Below are positions 46,873 to 59,600 of a stretch of DNA of 64,000 nt, piece by piece. The notes below the pieces were generated by a model, which was not told the DNA's origin, searched no databases, and saw only the letters and a list, made by a program, of their open reading frames with translations. Each line of letters begins with the position of its first letter. The first letter of the stretch is position 1. The translations under genes and the position numbers were made by a program. The stretch is from the NCBI RefSeq assembly GCF_014836905.1, contig NZ_JACSPZ010000005.1, forward strand, positions 62,001 through 126,000. Direction: 5' to 3'. The DNA is from Solibacillus faecavium. GTDB taxonomy: Bacteria > Bacillota > Bacilli > Bacillales_A > Planococcaceae.

Positions 46873-48135
46873 TTAGAAGTTTTCGATTAATTTTGTAGCG
46901 AATTCAGAACATTTAACTTCTGTAGCGCCATCCATTAAACGTGCGAAGTCATAAGTTACATATTTAGAAGAGATTGTTTTCTCTACAGAATTTGTAATTA
47001 AGTCCGCAGCTTCTTGCCATCCTAAGTGCTCAAGCATTAATACGCCTGATAATAATACTGAAGATGGGTTTACTTTATCTTGACCAGCATACTTAGGTGC
47101 AGTACCATGAGTAGCTTCAAAAATAGCGTGTCCAGTTAAGTAGTTAATGTTAGCACCTGGAGCGATACCGATACCACCAACTTGAGCAGCTAATGCGTCA
47201 GAGATGTAGTCACCATTTAAGTTCATAGTAGCTACTACGTCGAACTCATTTGGACGAGTTAAAATTTGTTGTAAGAAGATATCAGCGATAGAATCTTTAA
47301 TTAAGATTTTACCAGCAGCTAATGCAGCAGTTTGTGCTTCGTTAGCAGCAGCTTCGCCTTTATCAGCTTTGATAGCATCGTATTGGTTCCAAGTGAATAC
47401 TTTGTCGCCGAATTCAGCTTCAGCTACATCGTAACCCCATTGTTTGAATCCACCTTCAGTGAACTTCATGATGTTACCTTTGTGTACTAAAGTAACAGAT
47501 GGTTTGTTGTGTTGGATAGCATATTCGATAGCAGAACGTACTAAACGCTCAGTACCTTCTTTAGATACAGGTTTGATACCTAAACCAGAAGTTTCTGGGA
47601 AACGGATGTTTTTAACACCTAGTTCGTTTTGTAAGAATGCTAATAATTTCTTTTGCTCGTCAGAACCAGCTTTGTACTCGATACCAGCATAGATATCTTC
47701 AGTGTTTTCACGGAAGATTACCATGTTTACGTCTTCTGGACGTTTAACTGGTGAAGGTACACCGTCAAAGTGACGAACTGGACGTAAGCATACATATAGG
47801 TCTAACTCTTGACGTAATGCTACGTTAAGTGAACGGATACCGCCACCGATTGGAGTTGTTAAAGGACCTTTAATAGCGATTAAGTATTCGTTAATTTTTT
47901 CTAAAGTTTCTTTTGGTAACCATTCACCAGTTTGGTTGAATGCTTTTTCACCAGCTAAAACTTCTAACCATTCGATTTTCTTTTCACCGTTATAAGCTTT
48001 TTCTACAGCTGCGTCGATTACGCGAGATGCTGCTGCCCAGATATCTGGACCGATACCGTCACCCTCGATGAAAGGGATTACTGGATTGTTTGGAACGATT
48101 AAAGAACCGTTTTCTACTACGATTTTGTTAGTCAT
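46873..48135 (-). CDS. icd: Isocitrate dehydrogenase (NADP)
   Basis: Oxidative decarboxylation of isocitrate to 2-oxoglutarate. 420 aa. The active-site loop [20 protein letters not shown], the metal site with [19 protein letters not shown], and [19 protein letters not shown] identify the bacterial NADP enzyme. AGGAGG ribosome site. It follows citZ after a gap of about 80 nt holding a hairpin. Confidence 0.98.
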   Translation of the reverse strand: MTNKIVVENGSLIVPNNPVIPFIEGDGIGPDIWAAASRVIDAAVEKAYNGEKKIEWLEVLAGEKAFNQTGEWLPKETLEKINEYLIAIKGPLTTPIGGGIRSLNVALRQELDLYVCLRPVRHFDGVPSPVKRPEDVNMVIFRENTEDIYAGIEYKAGSDEQKKLLAFLQNELGVKNIRFPETSGLGIKPVSKEGTERLVRSAIEYAIQHNKPSVTLVHKGNIMKFTEGGFKQWGYDVAEAEFGDKVFTWNQYDAIKADKGEAAANEAQTAALAAGKILIKDSIADIFLQQILTRPNEFDVVATMNLNGDYISDALAAQVGGIGIAPGANINYLTGHAIFEATHGTAPKYAGQDKVNPSSVLLSGVLMLEHLGWQEAADLITNSVEKTISSKYVTYDFARLMDGATEVKCSEFATKLIENF

Positions 48136-48162
48136 TGGAAATTTGCCTCCTAATAATCATAA

Positions 48163-48194
48163 ATCTAGGACTGTGTCAATTCACAGTCCTAGAT
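48163..48194 (-). other. Hairpin between citZ and icd
   Basis: Perfect 13-bp stem ATCTAGGACTGTG/CACAGTCCTAGAT with a 6-nt loop. The T-run after it is poor, so it may be a partial terminator or a processing/stability hairpin that sets the citZ to icd ratio. Confidence 0.6.
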
Positions 48195-48214
48195 ATTTTA
48201 ACATACTTTTTTAA

Positions 48215-49330
48215 TTAGCGCTCGTTAATTGGTACGTATTTTTGCATATCTGGACCAACATATTCCGCACGAGGACGGATTAGGCGGTTGTTTGCATACT
48301 GTTCTAAAATGTGCGCTACCCAACCTGAAGTACGAGAAACTGCAAAGATTGGTGTGAATAAGTCATGCTCGATACCTAAAGAATCATATACTGATGCTGA
48401 GAAGAAGTCTACGTTTGCAGGTAATTTCTTTTGTTCAACAATCATATCGTGAATCTTAACTGACATATCATATAATTCTGGTTTACCAGTTAACTTAGTT
48501 AACTTTTCAGACATTACACGTAAGTGAGGTGCACGTGGGTCTCCACCACGGTATACGCGGTGACCGAAGCCCATGATTTTTTCTTTATTATCTAATTTGT
48601 TTTGTACCCAAGATTCAACTTTATCGATAGAACCGATTTCAGTTAACATTTTCATAACTTGCTCGTTCGCACCGCCATGTAATGGACCTTTTAATGCGCC
48701 GATTGCTGAAGTTACGCCTGAATATACATCAGATAATGTAGCAACACATACACGAGCTGTGAATGTAGAAGCATTTAATTCGTGGTCAGCGTGTAAGATT
48801 AACGCTTTATCGAATGCTTCAATTTCGATTGCTGCTGGTTCTTCACCTTTCAGCATATATAAGAAGTTTGCTGCATAACCTAATTCTGGTTTTGGAGCAA
48901 CTGGTTCTTTACCTTGACGTACACGTGCAAAAGTAGTTACTACTGTACCAATTTTTGCTTGTAAACGGATCGCTTTACGGTAGTTAGCTTCCGCATCCAT
49001 AACGTCTGCTTCTTCATCAAATGCACCAAGCATTGATACAGCAGTACGTAATGCAGCCATTGGGTGTACTGTGTTTAATGGCATAGATTTGAATAAATCT
49101 GTAATTGCCGCCGGGATATCCATGTTGTTAGCTAATTCTTGTTTTAAGTTAGCTAATTCTTCAGCGTTTGGTAAACGTGTGTTCCATAATAAGAATACTA
49201 CTTCTTCAAAAGTTGCATTGTTAGTAAGATCGTCGATTCCATAACCTACGTATGTAAGTGTATCATCGATAATTGAAGAAATTTTTGATTCTGCTGCTAC
49301 GATACCTTCTAAACCTTTAGTTGCTGACAT
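48215..49330 (-). CDS. citZ: Citrate synthase
   Basis: Condenses acetyl-CoA and oxaloacetate to citrate. 371 aa, the CitZ length. Catalytic residues lie in HADHELNASTFTARV, IMGFGHRVYRGGDPRA and the aspartate segment NVDFFSASVYDSLGI. The C terminus IRPRAEYVGP is typical. AAGGAG ribosome site. The promoter carries a cre-like site, consistent with carbon catabolite control. Confidence 0.98.
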   Translation of the reverse strand: MSATKGLEGIVAAESKISSIIDDTLTYVGYGIDDLTNNATFEEVVFLLWNTRLPNAEELANLKQELANNMDIPAAITDLFKSMPLNTVHPMAALRTAVSMLGAFDEEADVMDAEANYRKAIRLQAKIGTVVTTFARVRQGKEPVAPKPELGYAANFLYMLKGEEPAAIEIEAFDKALILHADHELNASTFTARVCVATLSDVYSGVTSAIGALKGPLHGGANEQVMKMLTEIGSIDKVESWVQNKLDNKEKIMGFGHRVYRGGDPRAPHLRVMSEKLTKLTGKPELYDMSVKIHDMIVEQKKLPANVDFFSASVYDSLGIEHDLFTPIFAVSRTSGWVAHILEQYANNRLIRPRAEYVGPDMQKYVPINER

Positions 49331-49432
49331 AAAAATCGCTCCTTCACTTAATAAATTAATTTTGTAAGTGCTTTCTTTTCAGTCTATTAAAAAGAGGCAC
49401 ACTCATATCGTTCTGCTCAGTTGAACCTATAA

Positions 49433-49481
49433 GTAAATCGCTTACATATTTCATTATAATAAATTTTGACGTCTTTGTGAA
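49433..49481 (-). promoter_or_regulatory. citZ promoter with cre-like site
   Basis: -35 TTCACA (49476-49481), 17-nt spacer, -10 TATAAT (49453-49458). Just downstream, TGTAAGCGATTTAC (49433-49446) fits the CcpA consensus at 12 of 14 positions. Confidence 0.62.
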
Positions 49482-49591
49482 TGAATTACTCGGATTTTAA
49501 GAAAAATTAGCATAGATGATAGATTTAGCGCATGAGAGAGAATTTATCGTTAACAACGAGATATATATGGCATAATTTAGGAGTGGTATAA

Positions 49592-50560
49592 GTGGATTAT
49601 ACAAATAAACCAAATCAATTGCTAGTGAAAAGTAGGAATATTATCATTCTACTACTTTATTTTACCCTTTTTTATTTCATACCGCCTATAATTTTCGGAC
49701 TATTTTTTGCTTATTTATTATTTCCTGTCTTCATCTTTTTTAAGGAACAGTTTAAACTACCGTTTTTTCTTGTTGTAATTATTTTATCTGTTTTTATATT
49801 TGCAGTAGTGGTATCGATTATCTTATTGCTTATCCATAGCTTCATAACATTACTACCTGTCATCCAATCAACACTTCTATCTTTGGAAGACAATTATATT
49901 AAACATCCCCTGCTTCCGTTTATTATAGAAAAACTCCAAAATTTTTTAAATGAATTTTTATTTTTGATTGTTACTATGTTGAAAAATAGTTTTCAATCGT
50001 TGTTTGAATTTTTTATATTCGTTGTAACATTTTATTTTGCCTTATTTGAAAGCTATAAAAATAGACTATGGTTTTTTGCTTATATTCCTAAAGCATATCG
50101 AGATGCCTGGTCACGATATTTTCAAAAAGGAATGGAGCTTATTGGAAGCTTTATCGTTGTAGAATTGCAGTTATTTACTATAACGTTTCTGCTTCTTTGT
50201 GGTTCTTTTTACTTTTTAAATTTTGAATCATTTATTATAAAAGCATTTTTAATTGCTGTAGCAGACTGCTTGCCTTTTTTAGGTATCGGTATTTTCTTAA
50301 TACCAGTCGCCATTTATTATTTTATTATCAGCAATCCACTTATGGGAGCAACTATTATAGGCATTTACTTTATTGTACAAACAATAAGACAGCTAACTGA
50401 ATCGATGCTTTGGTCCCATACATTGCATTTACGTATGATCCACACATTTTTAATCAGCGCTGCCTCAGTCTTATTATTTGGTTTTTATGGAATTATCGTC
50501 AGCCCAATACTTTTGATGATTGCTATTAAATTAAAGCAGCATCCTACCTTTGCAAGATGA
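49592..50560 (+). CDS. ytvI: AI-2E-family membrane protein, YtvI-like
   Basis: 322 aa with about seven or eight hydrophobic helices. The AI-2E/TerC-like permease family motif region LPFLGIGIFLIPVAIYYFI (about 229-247) is clear. It begins with GTG (49592) behind AGGAGTG. B. subtilis ytvI is in the same place, next to citZ and the fxsA homologue, and is linked to sporulation; the transported substrate is unknown. Its 3' end overlaps the convergent fxsA by 17 bp. Confidence 0.85.
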   Translation: MDYTNKPNQLLVKSRNIIILLLYFTLFYFIPPIIFGLFFAYLLFPVFIFFKEQFKLPFFLVVIILSVFIFAVVVSIILLLIHSFITLLPVIQSTLLSLEDNYIKHPLLPFIIEKLQNFLNEFLFLIVTMLKNSFQSLFEFFIFVVTFYFALFESYKNRLWFFAYIPKAYRDAWSRYFQKGMELIGSFIVVELQLFTITFLLLCGSFYFLNFESFIIKAFLIAVADCLPFLGIGIFLIPVAIYYFIISNPLMGATIIGIYFIVQTIRQLTESMLWSHTLHLRMIHTFLISAASVLLFGFYGIIVSPILLMIAIKLKQHPTFAR

Positions 50561-50933
50561 CAACCTGTCCTTTTTTCATTCTTTTGCGTAAAAAATAGAA
50601 AATTACAGGTTTAAATAACTTTCTTGTAATGCCCAATATGAAAAGCAAACCAATAATATCTGTAATAAACCCTGGTAATGCTAATAAGGCACCACCTATA
50701 AAAATCATGAATGTTTCAATCATCGCAACTGCAGGAGGTTGTCCTTGCTGCAAACTCTTCTGAATATCCTGGACAGATTTTGTTCCACGTTGTTTTGCAA
50801 TAAGCAGCCCAACTACAGAAGTGGAAATGATTAAAAGTAAAGTATATAAAACACCGATTGCATTCCCAATTACGATAAACAAGGCAATTTCAGCGAATAC
50901 AAGTGCGAGTAATCCAAATAAAAATTTCTTCAT
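50544..50933 (-). CDS. fxsA: FxsA-family membrane protein
   Basis: 129 aa of the FxsA family: helices near 3-19, 24-44 and 75-97, with the family text SVVGLLIAKQRG and GGALLALPGFITDIIGLLFI. FxsA of E. coli reduces exclusion of phage T7; the cellular role is unknown. It lies between pyk and ytvI as in B. subtilis. No terminator separates it from ytvI. Confidence 0.9.
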   Translation of the reverse strand: MKKFLFGLLALVFAEIALFIVIGNAIGVLYTLLLIISTSVVGLLIAKQRGTKSVQDIQKSLQQGQPPAVAMIETFMIFIGGALLALPGFITDIIGLLFILGITRKLFKPVIFYFLRKRMKKGQVVILQR

Positions 50934-50994
50934 TAAAAAAGCCCCCTCTTCTACTATTTAATACGTTTAAGGAGTGAAAAAGTTTCAAAATAAA

Positions 50995-51030
50995 AGCTAC
51001 TCATGTAAGTTTACACTTATTTGAGTAGCT
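50995..51030 (-). terminator. Terminator of pfkA-pyk
   Basis: Stem AGCTACTCA/TGAGTAGCT extended by inner pairs, then TTTATTTT on the minus strand. Confidence 0.82.
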
Positions 51031-51042
51031 CCATTTATCTTA

Positions 51043-52803
51043 TTATAGAACGCTTGCATGTCCTTTATAAATGACACCTGTTTCAGCATCCATTGTAATT
51101 TCCTGACCGTGGCGAATTAATGATGTAGCTTCTTTCACTCCGACAATTACCGGAATTCCTAAGCTTAAACCAACTACTGCGGCGTGCGATGTTAAGCCGC
51201 CTTCTTCTGTAATAATACCTGCACAGTTTTCTATTGCTGGCATCATTTCACGGTCTGAACCAACTGTTACAATGATTGCACCTTCTGTATCATAAGTTAA
51301 AGCTTCGCCTGCATTTTTTGCGACAATTGCCTTACCGACTACAGAAGATCTTCCAATACCTTGCCCACGAGCTAATAGGTCCCCAATTACGTGAACTTTC
51401 ATTAAGTTTGTTGTACCTGCTTCTCCTACTGGAACACCTGCTGTAATGACAACAACATCTCCATGGCTAACATATTCATATTGCAATGCTTCGTCTACCG
51501 AAAGCTCCAAAATTTCATCTGTCGTCGAAACACGTTGCGTTAAAATTGGTCTTACACCCCAAACTAACGTTAATTTTTGAGCTGTCGAAGGTTGGCTTGT
51601 TACAGCAATAATGGATACACCCGGACGGTATTTTGCAATCATTTTAGCAGTATTTCCACTTTCTGTTGGAGCTAATACGGCTTTTACACCAAGATTAATT
51701 GATGTGTAGGCAACAGCTTGAGAAATAGCTTCTGTCATGTTCGCTTCTTTTTCGCGACTACGTTGTGCTACAATTGCTCGGTAATCTAGCGCATTTTCTG
51801 TACGGTTAGCAATTTTGTTCATCGTTGCTACCGACTCTACAGGATATAAACCTGCTGCCGTTTCTCCTGAAAGCATAATTGCATCTGTACCATCCATGAT
51901 TGCATTGGCAACATCGGATGCTTCAGCACGAGTAGGACGAGGATTACGTTGCATAGAATCTAGCATTTGAGTAGCCGTTATTACAGGTTTACCCACTTGG
52001 TTACATTTACGAATTAATGATTTTTGTACTAACGGTACTTCTTCTGCTGGAATTTCTACACCCAGATCCCCACGCGCTACCATTAAACCATCAGAAACTT
52101 CGATAATTTCATCAATATTATCTACGCCTTCCTGGTTTTCTATTTTAGGAATGATTTGAATATGGCTTCCTTCATTTTGTTCCAGTAACTCACGGATTTC
52201 CAGAACATCCTTCGCTGTACGTACGAATGAAGCAGCGATAAAATCAATACCTTGGTCAATACCAAATAGAATATCGGCTGCATCTTTATCCGTAATACCT
52301 GGTAATTTGACAGATACGCCCGGTACGTTAACACCTTTTTTATTTTTCAAAACGCCGGCGTTTTCAACGATTGTATGGATTAATCCTTGTTCCAAGTCTT
52401 TAGCCAACACACGCAGTTCAATTAAACCGTCATCTAATAAAATTTTATCATTTTGGTCAACGTCTTCTATTAACTGGTCATAAGTCACCGAGAAGCGTGA
52501 TTCATTCCCCAACACTTCTGTCATTGAAATATCGATAACTTGTCCTGAAACTAGGTGAAGCTCTCCGTTTTCCATCGAATGTGTTCTAATTTCCGGACCT
52601 TTTGTATCCAATAATATTCCTACCGGTTGTTTCTTGCGTTCAGATGCATCGCGAATAGCTGCAATACGTGCAGCATGTTCTTCATGGTTTCCATGTGAAA
52701 AGTTCAAGCGTGCCACATTCATACCTGCTTCGATTAACTTATCTAACATTTCTGGTGATTCACTTGCTGGTCCAATCGTACAAACAATTTTAGTTTTTCT
52801 CAT
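51043..52803 (-). CDS. pyk: Pyruvate kinase with C-terminal PEP-utiliser domain
   Basis: Last step of glycolysis. 586 aa. The TIM barrel carries [32 protein letters not shown], the metal site [15 protein letters not shown] and [10 protein letters not shown]. After the usual alpha/beta C domain an extra PEP-utiliser mobile domain (about 480-586) has [20 protein letters not shown], as in other Bacillus enzymes. CGGAGATG ribosome site. It follows pfkA by 27 nt. Confidence 0.98.
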   Translation of the reverse strand: MRKTKIVCTIGPASESPEMLDKLIEAGMNVARLNFSHGNHEEHAARIAAIRDASERKKQPVGILLDTKGPEIRTHSMENGELHLVSGQVIDISMTEVLGNESRFSVTYDQLIEDVDQNDKILLDDGLIELRVLAKDLEQGLIHTIVENAGVLKNKKGVNVPGVSVKLPGITDKDAADILFGIDQGIDFIAASFVRTAKDVLEIRELLEQNEGSHIQIIPKIENQEGVDNIDEIIEVSDGLMVARGDLGVEIPAEEVPLVQKSLIRKCNQVGKPVITATQMLDSMQRNPRPTRAEASDVANAIMDGTDAIMLSGETAAGLYPVESVATMNKIANRTENALDYRAIVAQRSREKEANMTEAISQAVAYTSINLGVKAVLAPTESGNTAKMIAKYRPGVSIIAVTSQPSTAQKLTLVWGVRPILTQRVSTTDEILELSVDEALQYEYVSHGDVVVITAGVPVGEAGTTNLMKVHVIGDLLARGQGIGRSSVVGKAIVAKNAGEALTYDTEGAIIVTVGSDREMMPAIENCAGIITEEGGLTSHAAVVGLSLGIPVIVGVKEATSLIRHGQEITMDAETGVIYKGHASVL

Positions 52804-52830
52804 AGTTTCGTCATCTCCGTTTTATGCACT

Positions 52831-53853
<1,023 letters not shown>

Positions 53854-53892
53854 CTATTCTAGAAAACAAAAATGTAAAGCATTTGAAAATAA

Positions 53893-53921
53893 CGAAAGAA
53901 TGCGCTTTCACGCATTCTTCG
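53893..53921 (-). terminator. Terminator-like hairpin between accA and pfkA
   Basis: Stem CGAAGAATGCG/CGCATTCTTTCG with one bulge; the T-run is short. It probably ends accDA transcription at least partly before pfkA. Confidence 0.6.
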
Positions 53922-53946
53922 CTCTTCAATCATTAGTTAAACAATA

Positions 53947-54903
53947 TTATTGTTCAATATACTGACCAATATTCTTAAATTTTGTATAACGATTCTCAAC
54001 TAATTGCTCTGCACTTTCTTTATTTAAATCGTTTAACGTATTTGTAATGTATTCTTTCATTATTATGGCTTGCTGTTCCTTATCTTTATGCGCTCCACCG
54101 GCAACTTCCGGAATAATCCCATCGATTATTTCCAACTGCTTTAAATCAAGGGCTGTAATTTTCATAGCTTCTGCTGCCTGTTTAGCATAGCTTGCATCTT
54201 TCCATAAAATCGATGCCGCTCCTTCTGGTGAAATAACTGAGTAGGTCGCATTTTCAAGCATTAGTATTTTGTTTGCTACACCTAATGCAAGTGCGCCACC
54301 ACTACCGCCTTCTCCTATAACAACGCTAATAATCGGTACCCGGATACCCGCCATTTCAAACAAGTTACGGGCAATCGCTTCACTTTGGCCGCGCTCCTCA
54401 GCTGCTTTACCTGGGTAAGCACCTTTCGTATCAATAAAGCAAATAATGGGACGATTAAATTTCTCCGCTTGCTTCATCAGTCGTAATGCTTTACGGTATC
54501 CTTCCGGGTGTGGCATCCCGAAATTACGTCGAATATTCTCTTTCGTCGTTTTCCCGCGTTGGTGACCTATAATCGTTATTGCCTGCCCATTAAATGAGGC
54601 AATCCCCCCTACAATTGCTGCATCATCCTTAAACGCACGATCCCCATGCAGCTCAATGAAATCATCAAATATTCGTTCAATATATTCAAGCGTAGTCGGT
54701 CGTTCCGCATGTCTGGCTACTTGCACCCGGTCCCACGGCTCCATATTTGCATAAACGTTTTTTTCCAACTCCTGCAATCTCGTTTCTAACTTCTCAATTT
54801 CACCGCTCATATCGACTTCCGCTTCTGTAGCAATTGTTTTTAATTCTACAATCTTTTCCCGAAGCTTCACTACCGGTTCTTCAAATGCCATTAATTTAGA
54901 CAT
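53947..54903 (-). CDS. accA: Acetyl-CoA carboxylase carboxyltransferase alpha
   Basis: With AccD moves CO2 from biotin to acetyl-CoA, making malonyl-CoA. 318 aa from the ATG at 54903 (AAGGAGG upstream). Family text: [58 protein letters not shown] and [14 protein letters not shown]. Its start lies inside the last codons of accD (8-bp overlap), which couples translation of the two subunits. Confidence 0.97.
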   Translation of the reverse strand: MSKLMAFEEPVVKLREKIVELKTIATEAEVDMSGEIEKLETRLQELEKNVYANMEPWDRVQVARHAERPTTLEYIERIFDDFIELHGDRAFKDDAAIVGGIASFNGQAITIIGHQRGKTTKENIRRNFGMPHPEGYRKALRLMKQAEKFNRPIICFIDTKGAYPGKAAEERGQSEAIARNLFEMAGIRVPIISVVIGEGGSGGALALGVANKILMLENATYSVISPEGAASILWKDASYAKQAAEAMKITALDLKQLEIIDGIIPEVAGGAHKDKEQQAIIMKEYITNTLNDLNKESAEQLVENRYTKFKNIGQYIEQ

Positions 54904-55768
54904 GGGATACGCCTCCTTGTACATGTAACTTTACAATTGTTGCAATTTTATCTCGCATTTCCAATCGATTAAAAATGGCATCAAGTTGACCATGATCCAA
55001 TAAAAACTCTGCCGTTTGGAAATCATCAGGCAGCTTTTCCCGTACCGTCTGCTCGATAACACGACGTCCAGCAAAGCCAATTAAGCTTTGAGGTTCGGCA
55101 ATATTATAATCCCCAATCGATGCGAAACTTGCAGAAACGCCTCCTGTTGTAGGATGGGTCATAACAGAAATATAAAGTAAGCCCTCTTCGCTATGGCGTT
55201 TTAATGCAACGCTCGTTTTCGCCATTTGCATTAAAGATAGTACACCTTCTTGCATACGAGCTCCACCACTAGCAGTAAAAATAATAAATGGCACCCTTAG
55301 TTCTGTTGCCTTCTCCACAGCTCGAGTGATTTTTTCCCCTACAACAGACCCCATCGATCCCATACGGAAATGTGAATCCATTACTGCAACAACGACCTGC
55401 ATTTCTTTTAATGCGCCTACCCCTGTTAAAACTGCTTCATTCAAACCTGTTTTCTTTTTGTCGATCTCTATCTTTTCCACATAAGCCGGGAAATTTAAAG
55501 GATTTGTCGTTTGTAGATGATCATCCATCGACACAAATGAACCTTTATCTAAAAAGCAGGCAATTCTTTCATCTGCTGTTAAGCTGAAATGATGCTGGCA
55601 TTTCGTACAAACTTTCAGGTTTTTCTCTATTTCCTTTGTTACATGAATCATTTTGCATTTTGGACATTTTGTAACGATGCCTTCTGGAAAGGCCTTTTCA
55701 TCTTCTCTTTTTGTTATATTATCTGTATTTTTTTTGCGGCTAATTGTAAATAAATCACGAATTGACAT
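54896..55768 (-). CDS. accD: Acetyl-CoA carboxylase carboxyltransferase beta
   Basis: Beta subunit of the carboxyltransferase. 290 aa. An N-terminal zinc ribbon has [12 protein letters not shown] and [10 protein letters not shown]; the crotonase-fold core follows with [20 protein letters not shown] and [12 protein letters not shown]. It lies 32 nt after the FadR-like regulator gene and is likely transcribed with it. Confidence 0.97.
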   Translation of the reverse strand: MSIRDLFTISRKKNTDNITKREDEKAFPEGIVTKCPKCKMIHVTKEIEKNLKVCTKCQHHFSLTADERIACFLDKGSFVSMDDHLQTTNPLNFPAYVEKIEIDKKKTGLNEAVLTGVGALKEMQVVVAVMDSHFRMGSMGSVVGEKITRAVEKATELRVPFIIFTASGGARMQEGVLSLMQMAKTSVALKRHSEEGLLYISVMTHPTTGGVSASFASIGDYNIAEPQSLIGFAGRRVIEQTVREKLPDDFQTAEFLLDHGQLDAIFNRLEMRDKIATIVKLHVQGGVSHV

Positions 55769-55800
55769 CGTAATCCCCCTTTGAATTGATCTGAAAATGT

Positions 55801-56433
55801 TTATTTTATAATGACCATCCAGTTTTCGTATGCATCAAGAGCTTCCTGTGAATACCCCATCTGCATAGAAGCTAGTAAAGTCTTTACTTCCCTTTTCTCT
55901 TCGGCAGTTATATCAGTCGCAAGCAGTTTATCGCTAAACGCAAGAAGCTGCAGCCAAATTTTTAATGAAAGACGGTTCCCGGAAATAACAATACATTCAC
56001 GAAGTATATCTTCTCGCTTTAATGATTCTCCAAGCTCCAGCTTCACAAAAAAACTTTTCCAAATCGGTAATGCGCAGAAAACAGGAGACTGACAAATGAT
56101 GCGAATGGCTTCTTTTTCATGCATTTGTCTTGTCGCATGGACATCAGCTATAGATTGCTCATCCTGTAAAATAAATGAACCAACAATCTCAACGAATTGA
56201 TGTTGTTTCATGCTAGCCAAATAAGTACCTCCGCCATGTCTTGTTTCAATTAAGCCTAACAATTCCAAACTACGTAAAGCTTCCCTGACAGAAGATCTTC
56301 CCACTTGCAGCTGTTCACTTAATACTCTTTCTGAAGGTAGCTTTTGCCCTTCCTGAATGTTTTGTTCAGCTATTAAATCATGCAACTGCTTTACAATTTG
56401 TATGAATCTTTTTTTTGCGGGCTTTTCTTCCAC
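55801..56433 (-). CDS. GntR/FadR-family transcriptional regulator
   Basis: 210 aa from the GTG at 56433, which has GAGGTG 6 nt upstream; an earlier GTG (56442) overlaps that site. An N-terminal winged helix (about 5-70) with [31 protein letters not shown] is followed by a helical effector domain like FCD (about 85-205). The effector domain lacks clear metal-binding histidines. In this position B. subtilis has the malic enzyme gene ytsJ; here the regulator leads directly into accDA, so control of malonyl-CoA supply by an acyl or organic-acid ligand is plausible but unproven. An operator palindrome lies upstream. Confidence 0.87.
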   Translation of the reverse strand: MEEKPAKKRFIQIVKQLHDLIAEQNIQEGQKLPSERVLSEQLQVGRSSVREALRSLELLGLIETRHGGGTYLASMKQHQFVEIVGSFILQDEQSIADVHATRQMHEKEAIRIICQSPVFCALPIWKSFFVKLELGESLKREDILRECIVISGNRLSLKIWLQLLAFSDKLLATDITAEEKREVKTLLASMQMGYSQEALDAYENWMVIIK

Positions 56434-56477
56434 GCTTTTCACCTCATCGAGTCCAACATTCCATAATTTATCAAAAG

Positions 56478-56529
56478 TGGTCAGACCAGTTTATAAAGTA
56501 AGAATACAAAATGTTTTTGAAGTTGTAAA
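56478..56529 (-). promoter_or_regulatory. Promoter and GntR-type operator of the FadR-like gene
   Basis: -35 TTTACA (56524-56529), 17-nt spacer, -10 TATTCT (56501-56506). A perfect palindrome TGGTCTGACCA (56478-56488) lies just after the start site; it fits the GntR/FadR operator pattern TNGTNNNACNA, so autoregulation is likely. Confidence 0.72.
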
Positions 56530-56626
56530 GGGAAATTATAAAACTATAATCTTATATATAATAAAATTTGCGAATATATAACTATTTTTATGTTTTTTCG
56601 ATAAAATTTGATGAAGTAATATAAAA

Positions 56627-56657
56627 AGAGCGTTTCTAATTTTATTAGAAACGCTCT
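56627..56657 (-). terminator. Terminator of dnaE
   Basis: Perfect 14-bp stem AGAGCGTTTCTAAT/ATTAGAAACGCTCT followed by TTTTTATAT on the minus strand. Confidence 0.9.
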
Positions 56658-56667
56658 ATAATACTAT

Positions 56668-59600
56668 TTATTTTATAATAATATCCTTAATTTTTATTTG
56701 GGACTTATTAAAACGATGTTCGAAAAACCCTTCAATATAAAGTAAAGTATCCTCCTGTAATTTACCAACAACTTTCTCGTATTCTTTTGGAAAAAGTGTT
56801 AAAGAGACCGCCCCATATTCATCTTCTAATTGGACAAATGCCATCAGTTCTCCTCGTTTCGTACGGAGCTGACGAATTTCCTGAACTTGACCAATCATTT
56901 TTACGTAAGTATTATCTTTCAATTGGGATAAAGTTTGGACTGTCGCTGTAACCTCCGGGAAATGTTTGCGTACTTTTACAATTGGATGGTCGGATAAATA
57001 AAAACCGAGTACTTCTTTTTCATATTGCAACTTTATTTTTTCCGGTATCGGTGATGTTTCACTGTATTTCGGCTTTCCAAATGCAAGTAGTGCGCCTTCA
57101 AATAAATCATCTCCACCAGGCCGCACAAAATCAGCTTGTTTTTGTGCCCCTTCAATTGTAGCAAGTAATGTTGCGCGATCTTTTCCAAATTCATCAAGTG
57201 CCCCTGCCTTAATCAACGGTTCGATAATTTTACGGGTGAAATTCGCTGTCGTCATGGTAACCGCTAAATCAAATATGGATTCGAACGGCTTTTGTCTTTC
57301 TTCACGGGCAGTTAGCAACTTTTGCAAAAAGGGCTGTGGTACCCCTTTAATCGCCGAAAAGCTAAAACGGATCTTCCCGGCTTCTACTTTAAAATGGCGC
57401 ATACTTCGATTAATCGACGGCGGCAGAATTTCAATTCCCCTTGCTTTTGCCTCCATTAAAATTTGTGCTAGCTTTTCTGAATTGCCCGTTGCATTTGTAA
57501 GAAGGGCTGCATAGAAATTAACAGGGTAATTTGCTTTCAAATATGCCATGTGATACGAAATGATACTATATGCGACTGCATGGCTTTTTGGGAAACCATA
57601 ATCGGCAAAGCGTACAATTAATGCATATACCTCTTCTGCCACTTGCTCTGTATAGCCTTTTTCTAACGCACCTTGCACGAAAGAGGCGCGTTGCTGTTCC
57701 AACACATCACGCTTCTTTTTACTTACAGCACGACGGAGCAAATCTGCCTGTCCAAATGAAAATCCTGCCATTACATTGGCTATACGCATAATTTGTTCTT
57801 GATAAATAATAACCCCATGCGTCTCTTCCAAAATTGGCGTTAAATCGGGGTGCGGCATCATTACCTGCTCTTTTTTATGCTTCCTTCTTGCATAAAGTGG
57901 GATAAACTCCATTGGACCTGGTCTATATAATGCATTTACCGCAACAATATCTAAAAAGTGTGTTGGTTTTATTTCCCGTAAAGCATTTCTCATTCCCTCT
58001 GATTCGAGCTGAAAGATACCAGCTGTATCCCCATGTTGCAGCAGTTCAAACGTTTTCTGGTCATTAAGAGGAATTTGATTGAAATCTAGTCGAATATCGT
58101 GTGTAAACTGAATGGATTTTCTTATTTGTTCAAGAATCGTTAAATTACGCAACCCTAAAAAATCAATTTTTAACAATCCAGTTTGTTCAACTTCAAGCAT
58201 TGGCCATTGTGTTAAATAAATTCCATCATGCCCATCTTCAATTGGCACGATATCGACTAATGGAATCGGACTTAATACGACACCCGCTGCATGTGTCGAA
58301 GCATTTCGAGGTAGGCCCTCCAATCGAAGAGACGTTTGAAACCACTTTTGGCGGATTGGCTCTGCTGCTATCCATGTTCGTAAATTTTCCGACTTCGAGT
58401 AAGCTTCCTGTAACGTAATACCTGGTTTATTTGGAATGAGCTTAGAAATCATCTCCAATGTTTCACTTTCAAAATTGAACATTCGAGCGACATCCCGTGC
58501 AACCGCTTTTGCTGAAAGCGTACCAAACGTAATAATTTGAGCGACATACTGCTTCCCATATTTTCTAGCAACATATTGAATTACTTCATGACGTCTCGTA
58601 TCTAAAAAATCTATATCGATATCCGGTAATGTAATACGTTCAGGGTTTAAAAAGCGTTCGAATAATAAATCATATTGCAAAGGGTCCACTTGTGTAATTT
58701 CAAGTGCATAGGCAACGAGTGATGATGCCGATGATCCTCGTCCCGGACCTGTTAATATTTGTTCTTCCCTTGCAAAGCGCATAAAATCGGCCACGATCAA
58801 AAAGTAGTCAGAATACCCCATTGATTGAATAACATTCAGCTCATAATTTATACGTTCCAAATAGCGAGTCGGCAATGAATCCATTTTTAATCTGCGCTGA
58901 AGCCCTGCAACTACTTGCTGTTGCAATATACTTTCTGCGGTATCCCCTTCTTGAAGAGGAAACTTCGGCATATATACATCATTTGTTGTCAACTGAACTT
59001 GACAGCTCATTAATAGATTCTCCATTTGTATCAACCATTGGGGCTCATCATGAAATTTCCCTTGCCATTGCTCCGCAGTTAATACATAGCTTTGTTCTTT
59101 GTTGCTTTTAGCAGCTTCATTGAGCTTCACACCTGTTTCAATCGCCTTGGCCACTTCATATGAAAAGAAATCTTCTTCTTTCATAAACAACGATTCATGT
59201 GTCGCAACAATGGGCAGGCCATTTTTAACAGCAAATTCTATAGCTTGTCTTTCAGAAGGGGCTTCATTTGATCCACGGGAAATTCCAACATACAGCTCAT
59301 TTGAATATGCATTTTTAATCTCCAGCATTGTTTTCTCGGCCGTTTGCTGCAGCCATCTTCCTTGTAAGTCAAGTGCAGGTATCATGAAGGCTATTCCTTT
59401 TCCATAAGCCAGCAGCCATCGTAAAGGAATTGTCTGTTCTGTTCGTATCGCAATACTACTGGAAATCTTCAATAAGTTTTGATAGCCTTCATTTGTTTTC
59501 GCGTATAATACAAGCGGTAATGACTGTTCTTCTGTCCATTCTAGCTGTATTGTCAGTCCAATTACCGGGTGTATGCCAGCCCTTTTCATTTCAAACCAAA

